A stretch of DNA of 64,000 nucleotides from T1Sed10-49 sp046498405. Its GTDB lineage: Bacteria > Actinomycetota > Nitriliruptoria > Euzebyales > Egibacteraceae. The position numbers and the translations under genes are program-made. The stretch lies in NCBI GenBank assembly GCA_046498405.1, contig JAWOAS010000084.1, positions 13,911 to 77,910 on the forward strand, written 5' to 3'. Positions 6,958 to 14,543 of this stretch are shown here, piece by piece (position 1 is the first letter of the stretch; the number at the start of each line of letters is the position of its first letter). Under the pieces are notes generated by a model that saw nothing but the letters and a program-made list of their open reading frames with translations, was not told the origin of the DNA and ran no database searches.

Positions 6958-8325
6958 CTATCGCTGGAGGAAGAAGGAGGCGTCGCCGGCGCGCTCGGTG
7001 AGCACGCCGTCGCGCATGAGGCCGAGCCCCTCCATCCACGCCTCGAACTCCGGGAGCGGGCGCAGGCCGAGCAGCTGGCGCAGGCTCGGCGCGTCGTGGT
7101 AGCTCGTGCACTGGTAGGACAGCATCGCGTCGTCGCCCATCGGCACGCCCATGAAGTAGTTGCAGCCGGCGGCCGACAGCAGCACCGCGAGGTTCTCGAT
7201 GTCGTTCTGCGCGGCGACCGCGTGGTTGGTGTAGCAGGCGTCGCAGCCCATCGAGATGCCGGTGAGCTTGCCCATGAAGTGGTCCTCGAGGCCAGCGCGG
7301 GTGATCTGGACCGCGTCGTAGAGGTACTCCGGGCCGATGAAGCCCACGACGGTGTTGACCTGGTAGGGGTCGTAGCGCTTGGCGAGCCCGTAGTTGCGCG
7401 CCTCCATGACGAGCTGGTCGGCGCCGTGGTGGGCGTCGGCCGACAGCGCGGTGCCCTGGCCGGTCTCGAAGTACATGTAGTTCGGCCCGGCGGTGAAGCA
7501 CGTGCGCTTGGCGAGGTCGTAGGCCTCGTCGAGCATCGCGACGTCGACGCCGAAGGCCTCGTTGGCCTTCTGGCTGCCGGCGATCGACTGGAAGACGAGC
7601 CCGACCGGCGCGCCCTTGCGCATCGCCTCCATCTGCGTGGTGACGTGGGCGAGCAGGCAGTTCTGCGTCGGGATCTCCCAGCGCTCGATGATCTCGTAGG
7701 TCATCTCGAGGAGGCGGGCGACGCTGCCGACGCTGTCGTCGGAGGGGTTGATGCCGATGACGCTGTCGCCGGAGCCGTAGGACAGGCCCTCGTAGATCGC
7801 CGCGCGGATCCCCTCGACGGAGTCGGTGGGGTGGTTGGGCTGGTTGCGGCTCGCGAGCCGGCCGTGCAGGCCGATGGTGTTGTTGCAGTGGGCGCTGACC
7901 TCGATCTTGCGCGCCGCGAGCATGAGGTCCAGGTTGCTCATGAGCTTGGTGACCGCGGCGACCATCTCGCCGGTCAAGGCCCGCGAGACCCGCGTGATCA
8001 TCGCCGAGGTCGTGGTGTCGGCGAGGAGCCACTCGCGGAACTCGCCGACCTTCCAGCCCTTGATCTCGGCGAAGACCCACTCGTTGACGGCGTCGTCGAT
8101 GACGCGGGTGACCTCGTCGTCGTCGTAGGGCACCGCCGGGTTCTCGCGCAGCGTGGCCAGGGTGACCTCGGCGAGGACGCCGCGGGCGGCGACGCGCTCG
8201 GCGACGCTGTCGGCGGCGATGCCGGCCCCACGGTCCCCGGACTTCTCCTCGTTGGCCTTGGCGAGGAGCTCCTTGATCGACCCGAACTCGTAGGTCGTGC
8301 CGTAGAGCTTGGTCCTCAGCAGCAT
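6958..8325 (-). CDS. eutB: EutB, ethanolamine ammonia-lyase large subunit
   Basis: Catalytic subunit holding the TIM-barrel active site where adenosylcobalamin starts radical deamination of ethanolamine. The 455-residue product has the family length. Landmarks include MLLRTKLYGTTYEFGSIKEL at the start, HCNNTIGLHGRLASRNQPNH, YGSGDSVIGINPSDDS, FETGQGTALSADAHHG, ARNYGLAKRYDPY and GCDACYTNH. The ATG at 8325 was chosen because everything upstream in the open frame is antisense-type low-complexity Arg-rich sequence and the eutA stop lies 11 nt before. It is followed immediately by eutC. Confidence 0.96.
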   Translation of the reverse strand: MLLRTKLYGTTYEFGSIKELLAKANEEKSGDRGAGIAADSVAERVAARGVLAEVTLATLRENPAVPYDDDEVTRVIDDAVNEWVFAEIKGWKVGEFREWLLADTTTSAMITRVSRALTGEMVAAVTKLMSNLDLMLAARKIEVSAHCNNTIGLHGRLASRNQPNHPTDSVEGIRAAIYEGLSYGSGDSVIGINPSDDSVGSVARLLEMTYEIIERWEIPTQNCLLAHVTTQMEAMRKGAPVGLVFQSIAGSQKANEAFGVDVAMLDEAYDLAKRTCFTAGPNYMYFETGQGTALSADAHHGADQLVMEARNYGLAKRYDPYQVNTVVGFIGPEYLYDAVQITRAGLEDHFMGKLTGISMGCDACYTNHAVAAQNDIENLAVLLSAAGCNYFMGVPMGDDAMLSYQCTSYHDAPSLRQLLGLRPLPEFEAWMEGLGLMRDGVLTERAGDASFFLQR

Positions 8326-8336
8326 GGCGCCCTCCC

Positions 8337-9785
8337 TCAGCGGTAGAACACGAGGGTCTTGACCGACAGCGGCACCGCGCGCCCGTCGAGGATGGGCGTG
8401 CCGATGTCGATGAAGTCCCCTTCGTCGAGTCCGACTTGATCGATGACGACGAGCGGCCGCGACGGGGCCAGCCCCTTGACGGTCTGCCCCAGCGCCTGGG
8501 CGTAGTCGCGGCCGGTGACGATGACGACGGGCTCGTCGGCGTCGAGCGCGTCGTCGGCGTAGTGGGTGACCCCGCTGGCGAGCCGCTGGAGCCCGTCGTA
8601 GTCGAGGCGCTCGGGCAGGTCGAGGGCCAGGGCGACCTGCCCGTCGCCCTCGCGGTCCCAGCGCGCGAGGCCGTCGCCGATCGCCGCGGCGAGCACCGCT
8701 CCCCCACGGGCGAGCGCGCCGTTGAGGTGCGGGCGTACCACGGGGAGGTTGCGCAGCGGCAGCAGGGAGGGCTCGGCCCAGATCGTCGATCCCGACAGCG
8801 TCACCGTCTGGCTCGCTGCGCCGAGGACCGTCGCGCGCACCGTCTCGTCGGGCTCGATGACCTCGAGCGCCGACAGCCGGCGGTCGAGCCGCAGCGCGTG
8901 GCCGAGCAGCGGCCCGACGTCGCCGTAGGCGGCCACGGCGTCGAGCGTGGCGGCGTCCTCCTCGCGGTAGTAGCACGACCCGACGCCGCCGGAGAGCAGC
9001 ACCGCGGTCGACTCCTTGGCCGCGGGCATCGGTCGGCCGAGGGCCACCGCGGCGGTCAGCGCGCCCTCCTGCCCGAGGGCGAGGTCGGCGACGACCTCGG
9101 CCATGGCCTCGCAGAGCCGCTCGAGCTCGTCGAGGCGCGCCGGTGCGCCCTCGCGCAGCTCGAGGCCGAGCTGGTCGGCGAGGCGACGCCCGGGCGGGGC
9201 GACGTGGACGATCGCGCCGCTGGTGGCCGAGACCTCGACCTGGCGCCCGCCGACCGCGGCGGCGGAGGAGTCGAGGTGGCGGCCGAGGCGGAAGACCGCG
9301 GCGTTGGCGGTGCCGCCGCCGATGTCGACGTTGGTGACCTGGGTGTAGTGCTCGGCGGAGTACGCCGCGGCGCCGGAGCCGCGCGCGGCGATCTGCGCCT
9401 CGAGGTTGGGCCCGGCCACGGTGACGACGAAGTCGCCGGCCAGCGCGCTGACCGCGTCGAGGATCGCGTCGGCGTTGCGGGTCCGGGCGATCTCCCCGGT
9501 GACGACGACCGCGCCGGTCTCGACGGTCTCCGGCTCGACCCCGGCGGCGGCGTACTCCCCCGCGACGAGCGCGGCGAGGCGGTCGGCGTCGACGTCGTCG
9601 GCGCTGGCGAGGGGGGTGAGGTGGACCGGGCTCTCGTAGAGCACGGTACGGGTGTCGATCGCCAGGCGCGGGACCGATCCGCCACGGGCGGTGTCGCGCA
9701 CGAGCAGCCGGCTGAAGACGACCTGCGTCGTCGTCGTGCCCACGTCGATGCCGACGCTGAGCAGCTCCCGTGACGACGAGCGCAC
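8337..9785 (-). CDS. eutA: EutA, ethanolamine ammonia-lyase reactivating factor
   Basis: Chaperone-like ATPase that swaps damaged cobalamin out of inactivated EutBC for fresh adenosylcobalamin. The 482-residue protein has the actin-fold ATP loop SVGIDVGTTTTQVVFSRL near the N-terminus and the second phosphate loop TNVDIGGGTANAAVF at about residue 150. It ends with the family segment TPILDGRAVPLSVKTLVF. The GTG at 9785 has GAGGAGG about 9 nt upstream. The gene is followed directly by its client eutB-eutC and preceded by eutN. Confidence 0.93.
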   Translation of the reverse strand: MRSSSRELLSVGIDVGTTTTQVVFSRLLVRDTARGGSVPRLAIDTRTVLYESPVHLTPLASADDVDADRLAALVAGEYAAAGVEPETVETGAVVVTGEIARTRNADAILDAVSALAGDFVVTVAGPNLEAQIAARGSGAAAYSAEHYTQVTNVDIGGGTANAAVFRLGRHLDSSAAAVGGRQVEVSATSGAIVHVAPPGRRLADQLGLELREGAPARLDELERLCEAMAEVVADLALGQEGALTAAVALGRPMPAAKESTAVLLSGGVGSCYYREEDAATLDAVAAYGDVGPLLGHALRLDRRLSALEVIEPDETVRATVLGAASQTVTLSGSTIWAEPSLLPLRNLPVVRPHLNGALARGGAVLAAAIGDGLARWDREGDGQVALALDLPERLDYDGLQRLASGVTHYADDALDADEPVVIVTGRDYAQALGQTVKGLAPSRPLVVIDQVGLDEGDFIDIGTPILDGRAVPLSVKTLVFYR

Positions 9786-9803
9786 CCCTGGCGACCCTCC
9801 TCG

Positions 9804-10094
9804 CTAGCTCTTGCGGAACGTGACCTCGCCACCGGCCTCGAGGGAGTCGAGGATCCCCATGATCACCGCGTCGACGGGGCGCTCGAGGGTCAGCTGGGTG
9901 TGCCGCGCGGCGCTGCCCTGCGCGACGAGGACGAGCTCGCCCTCACCGGCGCCGACGGCGTCGGCGGCGATGAACGCCGCCCCCTGCGGCTCGCCGTCGA
10001 GTCCCGCCTCGCGCACGACGAGGAGCTTGATGCCGGTCAGGGCGGGGTCCTTGACCGTCGAGACCGCCGAGCCCTCGACGCGCGCGATCAGCAC
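9804..10094 (-). CDS. eutN: EutN/CcmL-type pentameric vertex protein
   Basis: Forms the pentamers that close the corners of a polyhedral microcompartment. The 96-residue sequence has the EutN_CcmL pattern: an N-terminal ARVEGSAVSTVKDPALTGIK, VVREAGLDGE, FIAADAVGAGEGELVLVAQG and the end DAVIMGILDSL. It is the first gene of the eut operon. The GTG at 10094 has only a weak AGGTG upstream. The 156 nt before it should hold the operon promoter; I see only a weak TATTGC there and no cobalamin riboswitch consensus. Confidence 0.93.
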   Translation of the reverse strand: MLIARVEGSAVSTVKDPALTGIKLLVVREAGLDGEPQGAAFIAADAVGAGEGELVLVAQGSAARHTQLTLERPVDAVIMGILDSLEAGGEVTFRKS

Positions 10095-10250
10095 CGCCGC
10101 ACCTGCCCGCGCCGCCTCGCCGCCACCACGTGCCCTCCTCGCCCGGCCCGGTCGCTGCGCGCCCGGGGAAGGGGCAACATCCCACGAGCCGACCGGGAAG
10201 GCAATAGGCGCTCATTCACATCCACCCGGTGCGCTGGGCCGGGGCCGCGC

Positions 10251-10790
10251 TCAGCTGCCGGTGTCGGCGGCGCCGTCGTCGTCCGCGGCGGCGATCGCCT
10301 CACCGGCGGGGTAGGCGGGCTCGCCGGGCAGCTCGGTGATCGCGGCCTCGGTCTCGGCGGCGAGCGGCTCGACGTCGATGGCGAAGACCCCCTGCCCCTT
10401 GCGGAGCAGGTCGATGATCTGGCGCTCGTCGTCCATCGCGTAGACGGTCTCGCCGTCGCTCATGAGCGTGATCGAGGCGAGCGAGAGCCCACGGTCGCGG
10501 ACGAACTCGAGGGCCGCACGGATGCGCTGCAACGCGATCCCGGTGTCGAGGAGGCGCTTGATGACCTTGAGCTGGACGATGTCGTCGAAGGCGTAGAGGC
10601 GCTGGGAGCCCGATCCCCCGGCGCTGCGGACCGACGCCCGCACGAGGCCGGTCGTCGTCCAGTAGTCGAGCTGGCGGTAGGTGATGCCGACGAGCTTGCA
10701 CACCGCCGGGCCCCGGTAGCCGCGCGGACCGGCGTCGATGCCGGGCAGGGGGATGTCGCGGAGATAGCGGTTCGATGACCTGCCGCCCAT
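10251..10790 (-). CDS. MerR-family regulator, Rv1830 (ResR/McdR)-like
   Basis: A 179-residue DNA-binding protein with a winged helix near the N-terminus (PAVCKLVGITYRQLDYW, then QRLYAFDDIVQLKVIK) and a helical tail ending in an acidic Ala/Asp stretch. Its position is what identifies it: it closes the block gcvH - FHA - MerR - nuclease - MerR in the order of M. tuberculosis Rv1826-Rv1830. There Rv1830 is linked to growth and cell-size control. The gene has its own promoter-like sequence about 100 nt upstream. The eut operon begins 156 nt downstream in the same direction, and no eut-specific regulator is seen. Whether this protein influences eut is open. Confidence 0.85.
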   Translation of the reverse strand: MGGRSSNRYLRDIPLPGIDAGPRGYRGPAVCKLVGITYRQLDYWTTTGLVRASVRSAGGSGSQRLYAFDDIVQLKVIKRLLDTGIALQRIRAALEFVRDRGLSLASITLMSDGETVYAMDDERQIIDLLRKGQGVFAIDVEPLAAETEAAITELPGEPAYPAGEAIAAADDDGAADTGS

Positions 10791-10897
10791 GGCCTCGCCC
10801 TTCGCCTCGCCCCGGCCTCCGCCGCGCGTCGGTGGGGCACCGCCCGCGTTGCCCGGGCCGACGGTGGATGCCAGTGCCGTGATTCCAGAGGCGGTGC

Positions 10898-10926
10898 ACG
10901 CTACTGCGGCGGCCGACCCCGGTCAA
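10898..10926 (-). promoter_or_regulatory. Promoter of the Rv1830-like merR gene
   Basis: On the minus strand TTGACC (10926-10921) and TAGCGT (10903-10898) are separated by exactly 17 nt, a good primary-sigma arrangement. Transcription would start near 10891, giving about 100 nt of leader. This lies in the 277-nt gap between the nuclease gene and merR, where I see no other gene. Confidence 0.55.
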
Positions 10927-11067
10927 CACCACCGGGCCGCCGTCCACACGCACCGCCGGGCGCTCCACAACCTGGGGACAACGCTGTGGGCTGAGGCGCG
11001 GGATCGCGTGAGGCCGCGCGTTCGACGCATGAAAGACTACGCAGAGTAGAAACGAGGGGTTGTGGCG

Positions 11068-11541
11068 CTACTGGTCGAAGTCCTCGGGGGTGACCTCGTC
11101 GAGGAACTCCTTGAAGCGCTCGACCTCCTCCTCCTCGTCGTCCTCGATCTCGATGCCGGCCTCGTCGAGGACGCCCTCGTGGGCGTAGATCGGCACGCTC
11201 GCGCGCACGGCGAGGGCGATGGCGTCGGAGGGACGGGAGGAGACGACGACGGGCTCGGCCTCCGAGGCCAGGTGGATCTCGGCGTAGAAGGTCCCCTCGT
11301 GGAGCTCGGTGACGACGATGCGCTCGACGGCGACGTCGAGGGCCTCGAGCAGGTCGCGCAGGAGGTCGTGGGTCATCGGCCGCTGGGTCACCACCCCCTG
11401 CAGGGCGAAGGCGATCGACGTCGCCTCGACGGGGCCGATCCAGATCGGCAGGAAGCGCGTGCCGGTCGTCTCCTTGAGCAGGACGATCGGCTGGTTGTGG
11501 GGGAGCTCCACGCGCACTCCCACGAGCTCGAGCTCGATCAC
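11068..11541 (-). CDS. Bifunctional nuclease-family protein (Rv1829-like)
   Basis: A 157-residue protein of the DUF151/bifunctional nuclease family; some members degrade RNA and DNA, and the actinobacterial role is not settled. Seen motifs are VELPHNQPIVLLKE, LPIWIGPVEATSIA, the central PMTHDLLRDLL and SRPSDAIALAVRA. An acidic tail (DDEEEEVERFKEFL) follows. The GTG at 11541 has GAGGAG 5-6 nt upstream, and family length supports it over the much longer open frame. It keeps the place of Rv1829 between the two MerR genes, although a carboxypeptidase gene now separates it from the first. Confidence 0.88.
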   Translation of the reverse strand: MIELELVGVRVELPHNQPIVLLKETTGTRFLPIWIGPVEATSIAFALQGVVTQRPMTHDLLRDLLEALDVAVERIVVTELHEGTFYAEIHLASEAEPVVVSSRPSDAIALAVRASVPIYAHEGVLDEAGIEIEDDEEEEVERFKEFLDEVTPEDFDQ

Positions 11542-11570
11542 CGCTGCTCCTCTGCCTGGTCGTCCCGTGA

Positions 11571-11600
11571 AGTCTACGGGTCCGCCCCCACCGCCCTCAA
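11571..11600 (-). promoter_or_regulatory. Putative promoter of the bifunctional nuclease gene
   Basis: Minus strand TAGACT (11576-11571) preceded by TTGAGG (11600-11595) at 18-nt spacing. The start would fall about 7 nt downstream of the -10, leaving a leader of roughly 20 nt that includes the Shine-Dalgarno. The same TAGACT hexamer recurs before scpA, the traR-like gene and dnaE. Confidence 0.45.
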
Positions 11601-12784
11601 TCGAGGACGACCTCGGAGGGGGCAAGGCGGGCGAGCCCGCGCAGGCCGTCGGCGAGCGCGGCGCCGACCGCGCCCGCGCCACGGTCCTCGGCGGCAGCCT
11701 CGACGGGGCTGCCGAGCTGGAGCTCGGCGGTGGCCACCGTCTCGCCGTCGACGGTGACGACGAGCTCACCGGCCGACGTGCCCGCCGGCGCGGGCCGCTC
11801 GACGCTCGCGTCCAGGGTCGCCTCGCCGACGACCTCGGCGTCGACCGGCAGGGTCTCGGCGAGCCCCTCGATGACGAGGGGGGCCTCGGCGTCGGCCCAG
11901 CGGTAGCGCAGGAGTGGCTCGTCGCCGTCGACGCGCACGAGGCGCGTCGACGCGAAGCCGTGGTCGAGTAGCGCGGCGGCGTCGGCGAAGCTGTCCTCGC
12001 TGTCGAGCACGACGGCGTAGAGCGTGCGCCCGTCGCGCTCGGCGCTGGCGACGAAGCAGAGGCCGGCCAGGGAGGTGAACCCGGTCTTGACCCCCGTGGC
12101 GCCCTCGTAGGCGTCGAGCAGCTCGTTGCGGTTGTCGAGCCGACCGAGGACGGGATCATCGATCACCGGCTGCCCGACGATCTCGGCGAAGGCCCCCTCG
12201 GCCATCGCGAGCGCGCCGAGCTCGGCGAGGTCGGCGGGGCTCGCCGCGTGCTCGGGGTCGTCGGTGAGCCCGGAGCTGTTGAGGAACGTCGTGTCGGTGA
12301 GGCCGGCCTCGTCGGCGCGGGCGTTCATGCGCTCGACGAAGCCCTCCTCGCTGCCCGCGAGGTGCTCGGCGATCGCCACCGCGCCGTCGTTGCCGGACTC
12401 GAGGAGGATGCCGGCGATGAGGTGCTCCAACGCGAGCTCCTGGCCCTCCTCGAGGCGCAACGTCGCGGCACCGGGGGCGCGTCCGGTCGCCGCGGCCTCG
12501 GCCGAGACGGTGACGGTCTCGTCGGGGCCGGCCTCCTCGAGCGCGAGCAGCGCGGTCATGATCTTCGTCGTCGAGGCCATCGGCCGGGCCTCGTCGGCGG
12601 CGACATCGACGAGGCGCTCGTCGCTGGCCGGCTCCCACAGCACGGCCCCCTCGGCGGTGACCGCGGGCTCGGCCTGCGCCGGCGGCGCGACCGTGAGGGC
12701 GGCCAGGGCGAGGAGCGCGCCGAGCGCGGCCGACAGGCTGCGGACACGCGCCGGGGTGGCCGCGCCGGCACGCCTTACGCCCAT
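11597..12784 (-). CDS. D-alanyl-D-alanine carboxypeptidase (peptidase S11, DacA/DacB type)
   Basis: Secreted low-molecular-weight penicillin-binding protein that trims the terminal D-Ala from peptidoglycan stem peptides. The 395-residue protein has a signal peptide (residues 1-38, ending PPAQA). The three catalytic motifs are S71-TTK74, S130-G-N and K233-T-G. A C-terminal beta-rich domain follows, with no clear membrane anchor at the end. The ATG at 12784 shares bases with the stop of the merR gene (TGATG); an adjacent GTG at 12787 is also possible. Its presence between the Rv1828-like and Rv1829-like genes is not seen in mycobacteria and ties wall maturation to this block. Confidence 0.92.
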   Translation of the reverse strand: MGVRRAGAATPARVRSLSAALGALLALAALTVAPPAQAEPAVTAEGAVLWEPASDERLVDVAADEARPMASTTKIMTALLALEEAGPDETVTVSAEAAATGRAPGAATLRLEEGQELALEHLIAGILLESGNDGAVAIAEHLAGSEEGFVERMNARADEAGLTDTTFLNSSGLTDDPEHAASPADLAELGALAMAEGAFAEIVGQPVIDDPVLGRLDNRNELLDAYEGATGVKTGFTSLAGLCFVASAERDGRTLYAVVLDSEDSFADAAALLDHGFASTRLVRVDGDEPLLRYRWADAEAPLVIEGLAETLPVDAEVVGEATLDASVERPAPAGTSAGELVVTVDGETVATAELQLGSPVEAAAEDRGAGAVGAALADGLRGLARLAPSEVVLD

Positions 12785-13527
12785 CACAGGTGGTGGTGGA
12801 CGTGGGCGCGGAGCTCGCGCGACAGCAGCACCGACTGCAGGCGGGTCGTGAGCTCGGCGAGGCCCTCGAGCTGGCGGGCCGCCTGGCGGCGCGCCTCGGG
12901 GTTGCGCTGGCGCTGCAACGGGGTGACGAGCTGCTCGAAGAGGGCGACCTCGCGCTCGGCGAACTGGCGGTACATCCGCAGGTGGCGCGGCTCGAGGCCG
13001 AGGCGCAGCAGCTCCTTGGCCGTGCGGCCGGCGGCGACGTCGTCGGCGTCGAAGGGCGCGCTGTCCTCCTCGTGGCCGCCGAGGATCCCGAAGTCGCGCA
13101 GGGCGCGGACCTGCGCGGCGTCGAGGCCGGTGGCCTCGCAGAGCTCGCGCAGGCCGAGGTTCGAGGGCGCGCTCGGCACCTCGATCGGCGCGACCGCAGC
13201 GGGCTCGGTCGACGGCGGGCTCCCCCCGGTCGACGCGCGGTCGCCCGGGGGCGCCGCGGCCTCGCCACCGGGCAGCTCCCCGGCGTCGAGCCGCTCGAGC
13301 TGCTCGCGGATGACCTTGAGCGGGAGGTAGTGGTCGCGCTGGGCGGTGAGGATGAAGCGCAGCCGGTCGACGTCGTCGTCGGTGAACTTGCGGTAGCCCG
13401 ACTCGGTGCGGTCGGGGTAGATCAGCCCCTCGGACTCGAGGAAGCGGATCTTCGAGATCGTGATGTCCTCGAACTCCTCCTTGAGCTGGTTGAGGACCTC
13501 ACCGATCGTGTAGCCATCAGTGGGCAC
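12784..13527 (-). CDS. MerR-family regulator, Rv1828-like
   Basis: A 247-residue transcription factor. The N-terminal MerR helix-turn-helix and wing cover residues about 5-75 (YTIGEVLNQLKEEF, RFLESEGLIYPDRTESGYRK). A Pro/Ser-rich linker (about 84-120) leads to a second helical domain, LRELCEATGLDAAQVRALRDFG, and a C-terminal coiled region. It is the counterpart of Rv1828 directly after the FHA gene. The product starts at GTG 13527, 15 nt after garA. No effector-binding motif is recognisable. Confidence 0.88.
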   Translation of the reverse strand: MPTDGYTIGEVLNQLKEEFEDITISKIRFLESEGLIYPDRTESGYRKFTDDDVDRLRFILTAQRDHYLPLKVIREQLERLDAGELPGGEAAAPPGDRASTGGSPPSTEPAAVAPIEVPSAPSNLGLRELCEATGLDAAQVRALRDFGILGGHEEDSAPFDADDVAAGRTAKELLRLGLEPRHLRMYRQFAEREVALFEQLVTPLQRQRNPEARRQAARQLEGLAELTTRLQSVLLSRELRAHVHHHL

Positions 13528-13542
13528 CGTCGACCCCGCGCC

Positions 13543-14022
13543 TCACGACGTCGGCTCCGCGACGATCGCGAGGAGCTTGAACTTGCCGACCTGGACCTCG
13601 TCGCCGGTGACGATCTGCTGGTCCTCGGCCCGCCGGCCGTTGACGTAGGTGCCGTTGAGGCTGCCGGAGTCGTGCACCCAGAAGCGCTCCCCGTCGCGCC
13701 GGAACTCGGCGTGCCGGCGCGAGACGGTGATGTCGTCGAGGAAGATGTCGCTGTCGGGGTGGCGCCCGACGGTGACGACGTCGCTGTCGAGGAGGTAGCG
13801 CGCGCCCTGGTTCGGCCCGCGGACCACGGCGAGCAGCGCCGTGCCCGCCTCGAGGTCGGCGAGGATGCCGCGCTGGTCGATGCCGTCGTCGACGGCCCCG
13901 TCGACGTCGATGCGGCCGATCGCGCCGGTCGTCTGGTCGGTCACCGGGGCGAGCGGGCGCCCGCAGTTGGCGCAGAAGTTCGCGTCGGTCGGGTTCTCAT
14001 GACCGCAGTGCGTGCAGTACAT
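13543..14022 (-). CDS. garA: GarA-like FHA-domain protein with N-terminal zinc ribbon
   Basis: Phosphothreonine-binding regulator. In mycobacteria GarA binds and inhibits 2-oxoglutarate dehydrogenase and glutamate dehydrogenase until phosphorylated by PknB/PknG. The FHA domain occupies about residues 62-150 (VTVGRHPDSDIFLDD, SRRHAEF, GSLNGTYVNGRR). A TDQTTGAIG segment at residues 29-37 recalls the N-terminal Thr-Thr phosphorylation site of GarA. Before it stands a double CxxC zinc ribbon (CTHCG.., CANCG), which mycobacterial GarA lacks. Order with gcvH and merR matches Rv1826-Rv1828. FHA call is firm; the metabolic role is by analogy. Confidence 0.88.
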   Translation of the reverse strand: MYCTHCGHENPTDANFCANCGRPLAPVTDQTTGAIGRIDVDGAVDDGIDQRGILADLEAGTALLAVVRGPNQGARYLLDSDVVTVGRHPDSDIFLDDITVSRRHAEFRRDGERFWVHDSGSLNGTYVNGRRAEDQQIVTGDEVQVGKFKLLAIVAEPTS

Positions 14023-14069
14023 CCGCTCCCCACTTCCCGTCGTGGACGCGAGCGGCCCGGCGGAGGCGC

Positions 14070-14075
14070 ATCGTA
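14070..14075 (-). promoter_or_regulatory. Putative -10 element for garA
   Basis: TACGAT on the minus strand (14075-14070), about 48 nt before the garA ATG. GGGGAG precedes the ATG, so this would be a conventional leader of roughly 40 nt. No convincing -35 is visible. Confidence 0.4.
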
Positions 14076-14105
14076 GCAGCGCCGCCGCCCGGGCGGATCC
14101 CCCGG

Positions 14106-14486
14106 CTACGCGCGGGCGATGAGCTCGTCGTAGGCCTCGGCGCCGAGCATCGCGTCGAGCTCTGCGGGGTCGTCGGCGTCGATGGCGACCATCCAGCCCT
14201 CGCCGTAGGGATCGCGGTTGACGAGCTCGGGCCGCGACTCGAGCTCCTCGTTGCGCTCGCTGATCGTGCCCGAGACCGGCGCGTAGAGGTCGGAGACGCT
14301 CTTCGTCGACTCGACCTCGCCGAAGGGCTGGCCGCGCTCGACGCGCGTGCCCGCCGCCGGCAGGTCGACGTAGACGACGTCACCGAGCGCCTCCTGGGCG
14401 TAGCTCGTGATGCCGACGACGACGCGGGCGCCCTCGGCGCGCGCCCACTCGTGCTCCTCGGAGTACTTGCGGTCTGCTGGGTTCAC
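14106..14486 (-). CDS. gcvH: Glycine cleavage system H protein
   Basis: Lipoyl carrier that shuttles the methylamine intermediate between the P, T and L proteins of glycine cleavage. The 126-residue protein has the family features KYSEEHEWARAEG, GITSYAQEALGDVVYVDLP and the lipoylation lysine in GEVESTKSVSDLYAP. GWMVAIDADD lies near the C-terminus. It stands alone, without gcvT or gcvP, as in the Rv1826 neighbourhood. The GTG at 14486 fits the family start (NPADRKYSEEHEW). Confidence 0.95.
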   Translation of the reverse strand: MNPADRKYSEEHEWARAEGARVVVGITSYAQEALGDVVYVDLPAAGTRVERGQPFGEVESTKSVSDLYAPVSGTISERNEELESRPELVNRDPYGEGWMVAIDADDPAELDAMLGAEAYDELIARA

Positions 14487-14543
14487 CCCGGCGCTCCTCG
14501 AGAGGTGGCGTGCGATGGTCGTGCTCGATCCTGCGCCGGGATG

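Noticed and set aside
10095..10250. Cobalamin riboswitch before the eut operon
   Set aside because: The enzyme needs B12, so I looked for the B12 box and its conserved helices on the minus strand. The 156 nt do not contain them.
10965..11000. DnaA-box-like sequence in the merR leader gap (near ACAACCTGGGGACAAC)
   Set aside because: Matches to TTGTCCACA are imperfect and isolated, and no dnaA, dnaN or other origin genes are near.
10789..11049. Plus-strand frame of 86 codons in the merR/nuclease gap
   Set aside because: No ribosome site, no domain, and it overlaps the promoter-like sequence used by the merR gene on the other strand.
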